From: Streptomyces mutomycini
Lineage (GTDB): Bacteria > Actinomycetota > Actinomycetes > Streptomycetales > Streptomycetaceae
NCBI RefSeq assembly: GCF_001700505.1
Contig: NZ_MAPV01000013.1
Span: 1-64,000 of the forward strand
DNA: 64,000 nt
Direction: 5' to 3'
Program-made: the position numbers and the translations under genes
Notes under the pieces: generated by a model
Databases searched by the model: none
What the model saw: the letters and a program-made list of their open reading frames with translations, nothing else
What the model was told of the DNA's origin: nothing
Shown: in pieces, positions 1 to 8,413 of the stretch
How the letters are laid out: each line of letters begins with the position of its first letter
Position numbering within the stretch: the first letter of the stretch is position 1

Positions 1-47
1 CGCCGGACCCGCACCCGCACCGCCAAGAGAAGAGAACCCGTCCCCCC

Positions 48-1517
48 ATGAGTCCCACCTCCGTCACCCCGCCAAGCCCCTCGCGCAGGACCGGGGCGCG
101 CATCAAGAGCCCCGACCTGCTGCTGGCCGAGTCCGGAGCCGACCTGGAAGGGCACAACCTCCGGCGCACCATGGGGCTCTTCCAGCTCGTGTGCTTCGGG
201 GTCGGGGCGATCGTCGGCACCGGTATCTTCGTCGGGCTGTCCGACAGTGTCGCCGAGGCCGGTCCCGCCGTGGTGGTCTCGTTCGTCCTGGCCGCCGTCA
301 CCTGCATCTTCACCGCCTTCTCCTTCGCCGAGCTCGGCGGTGCCATCCCGGTCTCAGGCAGTTCCTACTCCTTCGCCTACGCCACGCTGGGGGAGCGGGT
401 CGCGTTCCTCGTCGGCTGGTGCCTGCTTCTCGAGTACGGCGTCTCGGTCTCCGCCGTCGCGGTCGGCTGGAGCCAGTACGTCAACGAACTGCTGGACAGC
501 CTCGTCGGCTGGAGCCTTCCGGCGGCACTCTCCTCGGGACCCGGCGACGGCGGCGTGATCAATCTGCCGGCGGTCGTCGTGGTCATGATGGCGGCCACCC
601 TGCTGGTGCGCGGCGTCAGGGAGAGTGCGAGAGCCACCACGGCGATGGCGGTGCTGAAGATCGGCATCCTCGTCGTGTTCTGCGCGATCGCCTTCACCGC
701 GTTCGAGGACGGGCACCTCTCGCCGTTCGCCCCCCACGGCATGGCCGGGGTTACCGCGGGAGCGTCGGTGGCGTTCTTCTCGTACATCGGCTTCGACGCC
801 ATCACCACCGCGGGCGAGGAGGTCAAGAACCCCCGCCGGAACATCCCGATCGCGATCATGATCTGCATCGGCGTGGTCACCCTGCTCTACTGCGCGGTCG
901 CTCTCGGAGCCATCGGGGCGCTGGGCGCGGACGCCGTGGGGGACAAGCCCGCCGCGCTCTCGCTGGTCGTCGACAAGGTCACCGAATCGAGCGTCGGGGG
1001 CGGGATCATCGCCTTCGGCGCGGTCGTCGCCATCGCGTCCGTCGTCCTCGCGGTGATGTACGGGCAGACCCGGATCCTGATGTCCATGTCCCGCGACGGG
1101 CTGATTCCCCGGGTCTTCGAGCGGGTGTCGCCGAAGACCCGCACGCCGGTCGCCAACACCTGGATCGTGGCCGTCGTCTTCGCCGTCCCGGCCGCGTTCT
1201 CGTCCCTCGACGTCGTCGTGAACCTGACGACCATCGGCACGCTCGCCATCATGGCCGTGGTCAACATCGCGGTGATCGCACTGCGCCGCCGCAACCCGGA
1301 GCTGAAGCGCTCCTTCCGGGTGCCGCTGTACCCCGTCAGCCCGATCCTGGGCGTCGGTTTCTGCCTGTACCTGATGTACGGGACCGGCTGGACGACCTGG
1401 GTGCAGTTCCTGGTCTTCCTGGGTGCGGGTGCCCTGGTGTACGCGGGATACGGCCGCAGCCGCTCCCGGCTCGTCAGGCCGCGGGACCGGGCGGCGTCCG
1501 GCTCGACGGAAGGGTGA
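48..1517 (+). CDS. APC-family amino acid permease
   Basis: A 489-residue integral membrane protein predicted to import amino acids or related amines by cation symport or exchange. After a short cytoplasmic N-terminus the sequence LRRTMGLFQLVCFGVGAIVGTGIF (residues about 38-61) gives the classic APC first helix with its G-AIVGTGIF motif. About twelve hydrophobic segments follow, and FFSYIGFDAITTAGEEVKNP near residue 245 is the conserved helix 6 block of the cationic amino acid transporter-like branch. The ATG at 48 gives a full-length family member; a purine stretch lies a few bases upstream, though spacing is loose. The 3' end overlaps the convergent ATP-binding gene by 44 nt. The substrate cannot be read from sequence. 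Link to the aromatic cluster downstream is possible but unproven. Confidence 0.9.
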   Translation: MSPTSVTPPSPSRRTGARIKSPDLLLAESGADLEGHNLRRTMGLFQLVCFGVGAIVGTGIFVGLSDSVAEAGPAVVVSFVLAAVTCIFTAFSFAELGGAIPVSGSSYSFAYATLGERVAFLVGWCLLLEYGVSVSAVAVGWSQYVNELLDSLVGWSLPAALSSGPGDGGVINLPAVVVVMMAATLLVRGVRESARATTAMAVLKIGILVVFCAIAFTAFEDGHLSPFAPHGMAGVTAGASVAFFSYIGFDAITTAGEEVKNPRRNIPIAIMICIGVVTLLYCAVALGAIGALGADAVGDKPAALSLVVDKVTESSVGGGIIAFGAVVAIASVVLAVMYGQTRILMSMSRDGLIPRVFERVSPKTRTPVANTWIVAVVFAVPAAFSSLDVVVNLTTIGTLAIMAVVNIAVIALRRRNPELKRSFRVPLYPVSPILGVGFCLYLMYGTGWTTWVQFLVFLGAGALVYAGYGRSRSRLVRPRDRAASGSTEG

Positions 1518-1953
1518 ACCAGACCGCCTTGCCGTGCGCGGTGGGGCGGTGGCCACAGGCGGAGCTGAGGGTGCGGATCAGGATCAGCCCCCGGCCGTGT
1601 TCCTGCCACGGGTCCGGAGCGCTGCCGGGCAGCAGGCTGGACAGATCACCGGGTGCTCCCGGGTCGTGATCGTGGACCTCCACCTGGCAGCCGGACGCCA
1701 GAAGCTCGACCACCAGCTCGATGGGCCCCGAGCCGTCGGTGTGCTCCACGGCGTTGGCGACCAGTTCGGCGGTCAGCAGCTCGGCGGTGTCGCTGTCCGC
1801 GGGCGCGTCGAGGTCCGCCAGCGCCGTACGGATGAGAGCGCGGGCGATCGGCACCGCGGCGGTCGAGTGCGGCAGGGCGACTCGCCAGGAGGAGGGCGGG
1901 GGCGCGGGGACGTCGGACAGCAAGGCGGGGGTTTCCGTTCGGGAGCGAGACAT
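1474..1953 (-). CDS. RsbW-like ATP-binding regulatory protein (HATPase_c)
   Basis: A 159-residue single-domain GHKL ATPase of the anti-sigma factor/serine kinase type common in streptomycetes. ELLTAELVANAVEHTDG (mid-protein) is the N-box with the metal-binding Asn, and HGRGLILIRTLS is the G-box lid. There is no sensor or dimerisation domain, so it is the stand-alone regulatory form that usually binds an anti-anti-sigma partner or sigma factor. The ATG at 1953 was chosen because AGG lies just upstream and the domain begins soon after; the frame stays open further upstream but in an unrelated context. The gene is convergent with the permease and overlaps its last 44 nt. Partner unknown. Confidence 0.85.
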   Translation of the reverse strand: MSRSRTETPALLSDVPAPPPSSWRVALPHSTAAVPIARALIRTALADLDAPADSDTAELLTAELVANAVEHTDGSGPIELVVELLASGCQVEVHDHDPGAPGDLSSLLPGSAPDPWQEHGRGLILIRTLSSACGHRPTAHGKAVWFTLPSSRTPPGPAA

Positions 1954-2138
1954 CCTGCGGGGGCCTTCGTTCCGGGCGGCTGCCCGGAACCGCGCTCTCC
2001 GTCGCCGGAGGATGCGGGGCCCGTACCAGGACTTCCTGCGCTCAACCATACGAAGAGCGACGCCCCAGACATAGAGTCGGCCGACCGGCACAAAGGGGAC
2101 CTTCGCCACACTCGACTCCCCGTCCTGTCGCGCATTCA

Positions 2139-2150
2139 TGACGGAAGTCA
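2139..2150. promoter_or_regulatory. Candidate operator TGACGGAAGTCA upstream of the enoyl-CoA hydratase
   Basis: The sequence TGACGGAAGTCA is a TGAC-N4-GTCA inverted repeat about 60 nt before the hydratase start. It matches 11 of 12 positions with the element at 8365-8376 between the divergent ligase and dehydrogenase genes. A possible -10 like GATAGC follows at 2160-2165. The two copies at promoters of the same pathway suggest one regulator, most simply the PaaX-like protein encoded at 5877-6698. The regulator assignment is inference. Confidence 0.5.
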
Positions 2151-2211
2151 CAGATCGGTGATAGCTTCGGAGTGCATCAGCAGCAGCCCGACGGCTGGAG
2201 GGGACCCTTCC

Positions 2212-3039
2212 ATGAGCCCGTTCACCGGCTCCGCCCCGCGCACGGAGCGCTGGGAGCATCTGCGCCTGACCACGGACGACGGCGTGGCGACCGTCACACT
2301 CGCCCGTCCCGAAAAGCTCAACGCACTCACCTTCGGCGCCTACGCCGACCTGCGCGACCTCCTCGCCGAGCTGTCCCGTGAACGCTCCGTGCGGGCCCTC
2401 GTGCTCGCCGGCGAAGGGCGCGGGTTCTGCTCCGGCGGTGACGTCGACGAGATCATCGGTGCCACGCTCGCGATGGACACCGCTCAGCTCCTGGACTTCA
2501 ACCGGATGACCGGACAGGTCGTGCGGGCCCTCCGGGAGTGCCCCTTCCCCGTGATCGCCGCCGTCCACGGGGTGGCGGCGGGCGCCGGGGCGGTCCTCGC
2601 CCTGGCCGCCGACTTCCGGGTCGCCGCCCCCTCCGCACGCTTCGCCTTCCTCTTCACCGCCGTCGGCCTGTCCGGCGGTGACATGGGCGCCGCCTATCTC
2701 CTGCCCCGTGTCGTCGGCCTCGGCCACGCCACCCGCATCCTCATGCTCGGCGAACCAGTCCGTGCCCCCGAGGCCGAGCGCATCGGGCTGATCAGCGAAC
2801 TGACCGGCGAAGGGGAGACCGGCATCCGCTCGGCCGCTCTGGCCAGACGGCTCGCCGACGGACCCGCCCTCGCCCTCGCCCAGACGAAGGCGCTGCTCAC
2901 CGCCGAGCTCGACATGCCTCTCGCCGCGTCCGTGGAGATGGACGCCGCCACCCAGGCCCTCCTGATGCACGGCGAGGACTACGCCGAGTTCCACGCGGCC
3001 TTCACGGAGAAGCGCCCGCCGAAGTGGCGGGGCAGGTAG
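2212..3039 (+). CDS. Enoyl-CoA hydratase/isomerase family protein
   Basis: A 275-residue crotonase-fold enzyme, expected to hydrate or rearrange an unsaturated CoA thioester. The N-terminal half carries LARPEKLNAL and the oxyanion-hole segment GEGRGFCSGGDVDEI (around residue 65). The second oxyanion and active-site loop is near GLSGGDMGAAYLLPRVVG (about residue 160). The ATG at 2212 follows GGAGGGGACC, a strong ribosome binding site, and gives normal family length. It lies 4 nt before the fused monooxygenase/reductase gene, so the two are co-transcribed. Homologous hydratases accompany the fused enzyme in the aerobic 2-aminobenzoyl-CoA clusters of Azoarcus evansii. The role in ring-cleavage or beta-oxidation steps here is inferred from context. 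Confidence 0.9.
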   Translation: MSPFTGSAPRTERWEHLRLTTDDGVATVTLARPEKLNALTFGAYADLRDLLAELSRERSVRALVLAGEGRGFCSGGDVDEIIGATLAMDTAQLLDFNRMTGQVVRALRECPFPVIAAVHGVAAGAGAVLALAADFRVAAPSARFAFLFTAVGLSGGDMGAAYLLPRVVGLGHATRILMLGEPVRAPEAERIGLISELTGEGETGIRSAALARRLADGPALALAQTKALLTAELDMPLAASVEMDAATQALLMHGEDYAEFHAAFTEKRPPKWRGR

Positions 3040-3043
3040 CACG

Positions 3044-5329
3044 ATGTCCTCCTCGGACACGGGGCGGATCGCGGTCATCGGCGGAGGACCCGGCGGGCTC
3101 TACGCCGCCGCCCTCCTCAAGCGGCTGCGCCCCGGCCGTGAGATCACCGTGTGGGAGCGCAACGCCCCCGACGACACCTTCGGATTCGGCGTCGTCCTCT
3201 CCGACGAGACTCTGGGCGGCATCGAGCACGCCGACCCCGTCGTGTACCGGGCGCTGAGCGACGCGTTCGTCCGCTGGGACACCATCGACGTCGTGCACCG
3301 GGGCGCTGTCCAGACCTCCGGCGGCCACGGCTTCGCCGCACTGGGCCGCCGCACGCTGCTCCGGATCCTGCACGAGCGCTGCGCATCCCTCGGCGTAGGG
3401 CTCCGCTTCCGGACCGGGGCGCCGCCCGCCGCGGAGCTCGCCGCCTGCCACGACCTGGTCATCGCCGCCGACGGTGTGCACAGCGCCACCCGTGAGGCCC
3501 ACGCCCGTCACTTCCGGCCCACGGTCACCGACCACCGCAACCGCTACATCTGGCTCGCCGCCGACTTCGCGTTCGACGCCTTCCGCTTCGAGATCGCCGA
3601 GACCGAGTACGGCGTGATGCAGCTGCACGCCTACCCCTTCGAAGGAGGCGCCTCCACCGTCATCGTCGAGATGCGCGAGGAGGTCTGGCGGGCGGCCGGG
3701 CTCGACACCTGCGACACCACGGAGTCCGCCGAGCGCTGCGCCAAGGTCTTCGCCGAGGCCCTCGGAGGCCGGCCGCTGCGGTCCAACAAGTCCTCCTGGC
3801 TCACCTTCGCCACCGTGAGCAACGCGCACTGGTCGCACGGCCGTACGGTCCTCATCGGCGACGCCGCGCACACCGCCCACTTCTCCATCGGCTCCGGCAC
3901 GAAGCTCGCCGTCGAGGACGCCCTCGCCCTGGCGGCCTGCGTCGAGGAACAGCCCGACCTGCCCACCGCCCTCGCAGCCTACGAGGCCGAGCGCCGCCCC
4001 GTCGTCCTGTCCACCCAGCGCGCCGCCGCGGCCAGCCTGCGCTGGTTCGAGGAACTCCCGGGCTACGTCGGCCAGCCGCCCCGGCGGTTCGCCTTCAACC
4101 TCCTCACCCGCAGCCGCCGCGTCACCCACGACAACCTGCGGCTGCGCGACGCCGGCTTCACGGGGGCGGTAGAGGAGGAGTTCGGCTGCCCGCCCGGCAC
4201 CCCGCCGATGTTCACCCCGCTGCGGCTGCGCGGCCTCGAACTCCGCAACCGTGTCGTCGTCTCACCCATGGACGTGTACTCCGCCGTCGACGGGATGCCC
4301 GGCGACTTCCATCTCGTCCACCTCGGCGCCCGCGCGCTCGGCGGCGCCGGTCTCGTCATGACCGAGATGGTCTGCGTCAGCCCCGAGGGCCGCATCACCC
4401 CCGGCTGCACCGGGCTGTGGACCGACGAACAGGCCGGTGCGTGGACCAGGATCACGCGCTTCGTCCACGAGTCCGCCCCCGGCGCCGCGATCGGCGTCCA
4501 GCTCGGCCACTCCGGCCGCAAGGGCTCGACCCGGCTCATGTGGGAGGGCATCGACCAGCCGCTGGACGAGGGCAACTGGCCGGTCAGCGCCGCCTCGCCC
4601 CTCCCGTACGCGCACGGTGTCAACCAGATCCCCCAGGCGCTGGACCGGACAGGGATGGACATGGTCCGGGACCGGTTCACCGAGGCCGCCCGACGGGCCG
4701 CCCGCTGTGGATTCGACCTCCTCGAACTGCACTGTGCCCACGGCTATCTCCTCTCCGGCTTCCTCTCCCCGCTCACCAACGTGCGCACCGACGCCTACGG
4801 CGGGTCCCTGGAGAACCGGCTCCGCTTCCCCCTGGAGGTCTTCGACGCGGTCCGTGCCGTGTGGACACAGGACCGGCCCATGACCGTACGGATCTCCGCG
4901 ACGGACTGGGCCCGGGGCGGCACGAGCGACGAGGACGCCGTGGCGATCGCCCGCGCCTTCGCCGCCCACGGCGCGGACGCCATCGACGTCTCCACCGGCC
5001 AGGTCGTCGCCGACGAACACCCCGAGTACGGCCGCTCCTACCAGGCCCCGTTCGCCGACCGGATCCGCAACGCACTGGACGTGCCCGTCATCGCCGTCGG
5101 TGCCATCTCCTCCTGGGACGACGTCAACTCGCTGCTGCTCGCCGGCCGGGCCGACCTCTGCGCCCTGGCCCGCCCGCACCTCTACGACCCGCACTGGACG
5201 CTGCACGCGGCGGCCGAACAGGGCTACACGGGGCCCGGCGTCTCCTGGCCGCTCCCGTACCGCGCGGGCAGCCGCACTCCGCCGACGGGCCGCACCGACG
5301 GCCCCAAGCCCCGGCTCACCCTCGACTGA
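3044..5329 (+). CDS. Fused FAD monooxygenase/OYE-type reductase (2-aminobenzoyl-CoA monooxygenase/reductase or salicylyl-CoA 5-hydroxylase type)
   Basis: A 761-residue two-domain flavoenzyme. Residues 1 to about 380 form a salicylate-hydroxylase-like FAD monooxygenase: IAVIGGGPGGLYAA near the N-terminus binds the ADP part of FAD, and LIGDAAHTAHFSIGSGTKLA around residue 270 is the second FAD motif. Residues about 388 to 750 form an Old Yellow Enzyme-type FMN reductase, starting at MFTPLRLRGLELRNRVVVSPM and including LLELHCAHGYLLSGFLSPLTN. This fusion is known from 2-aminobenzoyl-CoA monooxygenase/reductase of Azoarcus, which hydroxylates and then reduces the CoA-bound ring; related proteins are annotated as salicylyl-CoA 5-hydroxylase. 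The aryl-CoA ligase and RidA protein nearby favour an amino-aromatic substrate, which is inference. The gene is 4 nt downstream of the hydratase. Confidence 0.9.
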   Translation: MSSSDTGRIAVIGGGPGGLYAAALLKRLRPGREITVWERNAPDDTFGFGVVLSDETLGGIEHADPVVYRALSDAFVRWDTIDVVHRGAVQTSGGHGFAALGRRTLLRILHERCASLGVGLRFRTGAPPAAELAACHDLVIAADGVHSATREAHARHFRPTVTDHRNRYIWLAADFAFDAFRFEIAETEYGVMQLHAYPFEGGASTVIVEMREEVWRAAGLDTCDTTESAERCAKVFAEALGGRPLRSNKSSWLTFATVSNAHWSHGRTVLIGDAAHTAHFSIGSGTKLAVEDALALAACVEEQPDLPTALAAYEAERRPVVLSTQRAAAASLRWFEELPGYVGQPPRRFAFNLLTRSRRVTHDNLRLRDAGFTGAVEEEFGCPPGTPPMFTPLRLRGLELRNRVVVSPMDVYSAVDGMPGDFHLVHLGARALGGAGLVMTEMVCVSPEGRITPGCTGLWTDEQAGAWTRITRFVHESAPGAAIGVQLGHSGRKGSTRLMWEGIDQPLDEGNWPVSAASPLPYAHGVNQIPQALDRTGMDMVRDRFTEAARRAARCGFDLLELHCAHGYLLSGFLSPLTNVRTDAYGGSLENRLRFPLEVFDAVRAVWTQDRPMTVRISATDWARGGTSDEDAVAIARAFAAHGADAIDVSTGQVVADEHPEYGRSYQAPFADRIRNALDVPVIAVGAISSWDDVNSLLLAGRADLCALARPHLYDPHWTLHAAAEQGYTGPGVSWPLPYRAGSRTPPTGRTDGPKPRLTLD

Positions 5330-5822
5330 GCGTCAGGCACTCCTGGCAGCGGCACGGGGTGGGATGAGGCGTGGCCCAGTTCGTGGTGCGGTATTCGGCG
5401 GCCAGCGGGCCGAGGCGGGCCGCGAGCTCCTCGGCGTCCTCGCGGTTCGTCCAGCAGCCGCCCACGTCCGCCTCCTCGCACAGCCGCAGCACGGTCGGGC
5501 TGTGGACCGGCACGGCCCGGAAGGTGTGCAGATTGCGCGTCGACATGTCGATCGTGATGTACGTGCCCGTATGGCGCCCGCGTCCGATCGTCGTCAACTG
5601 CTCATGACCCGTTCCCGCATAGCTCTGGATCACGTACACCTTGGAGCCGCCCCGGTAGGACTTGGTGCCGGGCCGCAACTCCTGGCCACCCTCTCCGTAG
5701 CGCCGCCACCGCACGACGTTCGCGGCGATCAGCCACGCCTGCTCGACCGGTATCTCCCTTTCCCCGGAGTCCACTTGGGCTCCGCGGTGATCAGCAGGCG
5801 GTCGAGGTGCGTTCCAGGTCAT
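5316..5822 (-). CDS. Conserved hypothetical protein, 168 aa
   Basis: A soluble 168-residue protein with no signal peptide or membrane segment and no domain that I recognise. The central part (KSYRGGSKVYVIQSYAGTGHE, then GTYITIDMSTRNLHTFRAVP) looks like an ordered beta-rich fold. The C-terminus carries HPTPCRCQEC, a small Cys cluster that could bind metal. The ATG at 5822 is preceded by CAGGATGAAGC, an acceptable ribosome binding site. The gene is convergent with the fused flavoenzyme and overlaps it by 14 nt. Codon use is typical of the window, which supports a real gene. No role in the aromatic pathway can be claimed. Confidence 0.6.
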   Translation of the reverse strand: MTWNAPRPPADHRGAQVDSGEREIPVEQAWLIAANVVRWRRYGEGGQELRPGTKSYRGGSKVYVIQSYAGTGHEQLTTIGRGRHTGTYITIDMSTRNLHTFRAVPVHSPTVLRLCEEADVGGCWTNREDAEELAARLGPLAAEYRTTNWATPHPTPCRCQECLTLSRG

Positions 5823-5876
5823 GCTTCATCCTGCCGGGTCGCACGGCCTCGGGGCATCCCGGTTTCGGCGGGCGGC

Positions 5877-6698
5877 TCAGGCGCCGGCCCCCACGAAGCC
5901 GGCCCCCACGTCGCGCAGCCGGCCGTGCAGCAGGCCGAACACCTCCGCCGAGCGCCCGCCCGGCCAGTCCTTCGGCAGCAGTTCCCCGGGCAGTCCCGGG
6001 TCCGCGTAGGGCAGCTGCCGCCAGGAGTCGAGCGCGCGGAGGTAGTCCCGGTACGCCTCCTCCGGATCCGTCGTGCCCCCGCCCGCCCGTGACTCCCAGG
6101 TCCGCAGCACCGGCTCCTGCTGCTCCAGGAAATCCAGGTGGAGCCCGGCGATCGCGTCCAGGTCCCACCAGCGTGCCACGGCCTCCTCCGTCGCGGCGAA
6201 ACCGAGGTGTGTACCGCGGAACAGATCGACGTAAGGGGCTAGTTGGAGGCGCTCCAGGGTGTGCCGGGTCTCCTCGTACAGCCCGGCGGGGGCGATCCAC
6301 ACGCCGGGCGCCGCCGTGCCGAAGCCGAGCCGGCCGAGGCGTGAGCGCAGCAGATGCCGCTTGTGGCGCTCGGCCTCCGGCACGGAGAAGACGGCGAGCA
6401 CCCAGCCGTCGCCGGTCCGGGGAGCCGGACGCCGGTAGATCCGCCGGTCGCCGTCGTCCAGCAGCTGACGGGCGTCGGGCGACAGCGCGTACCCGGCCGC
6501 CCCGTCCGCCGTACGGGCGGGGACGAGCAGCCCGCGCCGCTTGAGGCGGGAGACCGACGAGCGTACGGAGGGGGCGTCGACGCCCACCGCGTGCAGCAGC
6601 CGGATCAGCTCGGACACCGCCAGCGGGGCGTTGCCGGGCTGACGGCCGTAGGCGCCGTAGAGGCTGACGATCAGGGAACGCGGGGTGTGCTCGGCCAC
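5877..6698 (-). CDS. PaaX-family transcriptional regulator
   Basis: A 273-residue regulator of the PaaX family, whose founding member represses phenylacetate catabolism and is released by phenylacetyl-CoA. The N-terminal winged helix begins RSLIVSLYGAYGRQPG and contains SVRSSVSRLKRRGLLVP (about residues 42-58), the expected recognition region. The C-terminal two-thirds carries the PaaX dimerisation/effector region with the W-rich segment DGWVLAVFSVPEAERHKRHLLRSRL. The gene uses GTG at 6698 and starts 4 nt after the ligase stop codon, so it is co-transcribed with the ligase. Placed amid aryl-CoA genes, it is the likely repressor of this cluster, sensing an aryl-CoA ester. The two TGACGGWAGTCA elements are candidate binding sites; that link is inference. 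Confidence 0.88.
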   Translation of the reverse strand: MAEHTPRSLIVSLYGAYGRQPGNAPLAVSELIRLLHAVGVDAPSVRSSVSRLKRRGLLVPARTADGAAGYALSPDARQLLDDGDRRIYRRPAPRTGDGWVLAVFSVPEAERHKRHLLRSRLGRLGFGTAAPGVWIAPAGLYEETRHTLERLQLAPYVDLFRGTHLGFAATEEAVARWWDLDAIAGLHLDFLEQQEPVLRTWESRAGGGTTDPEEAYRDYLRALDSWRQLPYADPGLPGELLPKDWPGGRSAEVFGLLHGRLRDVGAGFVGAGA

Positions 6699-6702
6699 GT
6701 GG

Positions 6703-8322
6703 TCACTCTAAGGCGGCGGTGCCCCGCAGCAGAAAGCGCTGGAGCTTTCCCGTCGCGGTCCTCGGGAGCGCGGGCAGGAACTCGAAGGCGCGCGGGCACT
6801 TGTGCGGCGCCAGTTCGGCCTTCATGTGCGTACGCAGGTCGTCGGCCGACAGCAGTGCGCCCTCGCGCGGGACGACGTACGCGGCGACGATCTGCCCGCG
6901 CAGCTCGTCCGCCCGGCCCACCACGGCCGCCTCGGCCACGTCGGGGTGGCGCAGGAGCGCCTCCTCGACCTCCGGGCCCGCGATGTTGTACCCCGCGGAG
7001 ATGATCATGTCGTCGGCGCGGGCGACGTAGCGGAAGTAGCCGTCGGGTTCACGGACATAGGTGTCGCCGGTGATGTTCCAGCCGTGGCGTACGTACACCC
7101 GCTGTCGTTCGTCGGCGAGATACCGGCAGCCGACGGGGCCGCGCACGGCCAGCAGGCCGGGTTCGCCGTCGGGGAGTTCCTCGCCCTCCGCGTCCACCAC
7201 ACGGGCCTGCCAGCCGGGCACGGGAACGCCGGTGGTGCCGGGCCGGATGGCCTCGTCGGCGGCGGAGATGAAGATGTGCAGCAGCTCGGTGGCCCCGATG
7301 CCGTTGATGATGCGCAGCCCCGTCCGCTCGTACCAGGACCGCCAGGTCGCGGCGGGGAGGTTCTCCCCGGCCGAGACGCAGCGGCGCAGCGCGGACAGGT
7401 CATGACCGTCGAGGGCGTCGAGCATCACGCGGTACGCGGTCGGCGCGGTGAACAGGACGGAGACCCGGTGGGCGGCGAGTGCGGGCAACAGCTGCTTGGG
7501 ACCGGCCTGTTCGAGCAGCAGGGCCGAGGCACCCGCCCGCAGGGGGAAGATGACGAGCCCGCCGAGCCCGAAGGTGAAGCCGAGCGGCGGGCTGCCCGTG
7601 AACACGTCGTCCGGGCCCGGCCTCAGGACGTGCCTGGCGAAGGTGTCGGCCACGGCCAGCACGTCACGGTGGGCGTGCATGCAGCCCTTGGGCCGGCCGG
7701 TGGTGCCCGAGGTGAACGCGATGAGGGCGATGTCGTCGGCGGCCGTGTCCACCGCCGGGCAGGGCCCCGGCCGGGCGGCCGCGAGCTGTGTCAGGTCCTC
7801 GGCGGAGCCGCCCCCGTACGTCGTGATGCGCAGTCCGGGCACCCCGGCCCCGGCCAGGTCGTCGGCCGACCTGATGTCGCACAGGGCGTGGCGCACGCGG
7901 GCGATGGAGCAGACGGTGGCCAGTTCCGACGCCCGTTGCCGGTCCAGGACCGTCACGGCGATCGCGCCTGCCTTCATCACGGCCAGCCAGCAGGCCGCCA
8001 GCCAGGGCGTGGTGGGGCCGCGCAGCAATACGCGGTTGCCGGGGACGACGCCGAGATCGTGTGCCAGCACCAGGGCGATCCGGTCCACCCGGTCCCGTAG
8101 CTCGCCGTAGCTCCAGACACCGCCGTCGGCGTTCCGGAAGGCCGGACGGTCGGGGCCGAAGCGGTCGGCGGTGCGGTCGAGCAGCTCGTATCCGCAGTTC
8201 AGCCGGTCCGGGTAGGCCAGTTCGGGGAGGTCGAAGACCAGCTCGGGCCGGTCCTCGGCGGGCGGGAGATGGTCGCGCGCGAAGGTGTCGGTGTGCGCGC
8301 TCGCGGTACCTGACGGCTTCAT
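6703..8322 (-). CDS. Aryl-CoA ligase (benzoate/2-aminobenzoate-CoA ligase type)
   Basis: A 539-residue adenylate-forming enzyme that would activate an aromatic acid with ATP and CoA. IAFTSGTTGRPKGCMH (about residue 180) is the AMP/phosphate loop, FTFGLGGL and NGIGATELLHIF line the aromatic-acid pocket as in benzoate-CoA ligases, and the C-terminal hinge and catalytic Lys lie in PRTATGKLQRF near residue 525. Size and motifs fit the benzoate/2-aminobenzoate-CoA ligase branch. It is divergent from the acyl-CoA dehydrogenase and heads a two-gene unit with the PaaX regulator. Codon 538 of 539 (6709-6711) is TTA, the codon read by the bldA tRNA in streptomycetes. Substrate choice (anthranilate, benzoate or salicylate) is unproven. 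Confidence 0.9.
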   Translation of the reverse strand: MKPSGTASAHTDTFARDHLPPAEDRPELVFDLPELAYPDRLNCGYELLDRTADRFGPDRPAFRNADGGVWSYGELRDRVDRIALVLAHDLGVVPGNRVLLRGPTTPWLAACWLAVMKAGAIAVTVLDRQRASELATVCSIARVRHALCDIRSADDLAGAGVPGLRITTYGGGSAEDLTQLAAARPGPCPAVDTAADDIALIAFTSGTTGRPKGCMHAHRDVLAVADTFARHVLRPGPDDVFTGSPPLGFTFGLGGLVIFPLRAGASALLLEQAGPKQLLPALAAHRVSVLFTAPTAYRVMLDALDGHDLSALRRCVSAGENLPAATWRSWYERTGLRIINGIGATELLHIFISAADEAIRPGTTGVPVPGWQARVVDAEGEELPDGEPGLLAVRGPVGCRYLADERQRVYVRHGWNITGDTYVREPDGYFRYVARADDMIISAGYNIAGPEVEEALLRHPDVAEAAVVGRADELRGQIVAAYVVPREGALLSADDLRTHMKAELAPHKCPRAFEFLPALPRTATGKLQRFLLRGTAALE

Positions 8323-8364
8323 ACAGCATCGCCCCCTTGTCGCCCTTGGAGCGTATCGTTTGAG

Positions 8365-8376
8365 TGACGGTAGTCA
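8365..8376. promoter_or_regulatory. Candidate operator TGACGGTAGTCA in the ligase/dehydrogenase divergent promoter
   Basis: This copy of the TGAC-N4-GTCA palindrome sits centrally in the 91-nt gap between the divergent ligase (start 8322) and acyl-CoA dehydrogenase (start 8414). It is flanked by TTGAG and ACGG, which extends imperfect symmetry to TTGA at 8360 and TCAA ending at 8377. It matches the element at 2139-2150 except at one central base. One protein bound here could control both directions. PaaX binding is inferred from context. Confidence 0.55.
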
Positions 8377-8413
8377 ACGGTCCGCGATAAGTCGTGACAA
8401 GAGAGGCGCCGGT

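Noticed and set aside
1423-2211. Extended N-terminus of the enoyl-CoA hydratase
   Set aside because: The upstream frame has no domain and overlaps the ATP-binding gene; ATG 2212 has a strong ribosome binding site and gives normal family length.
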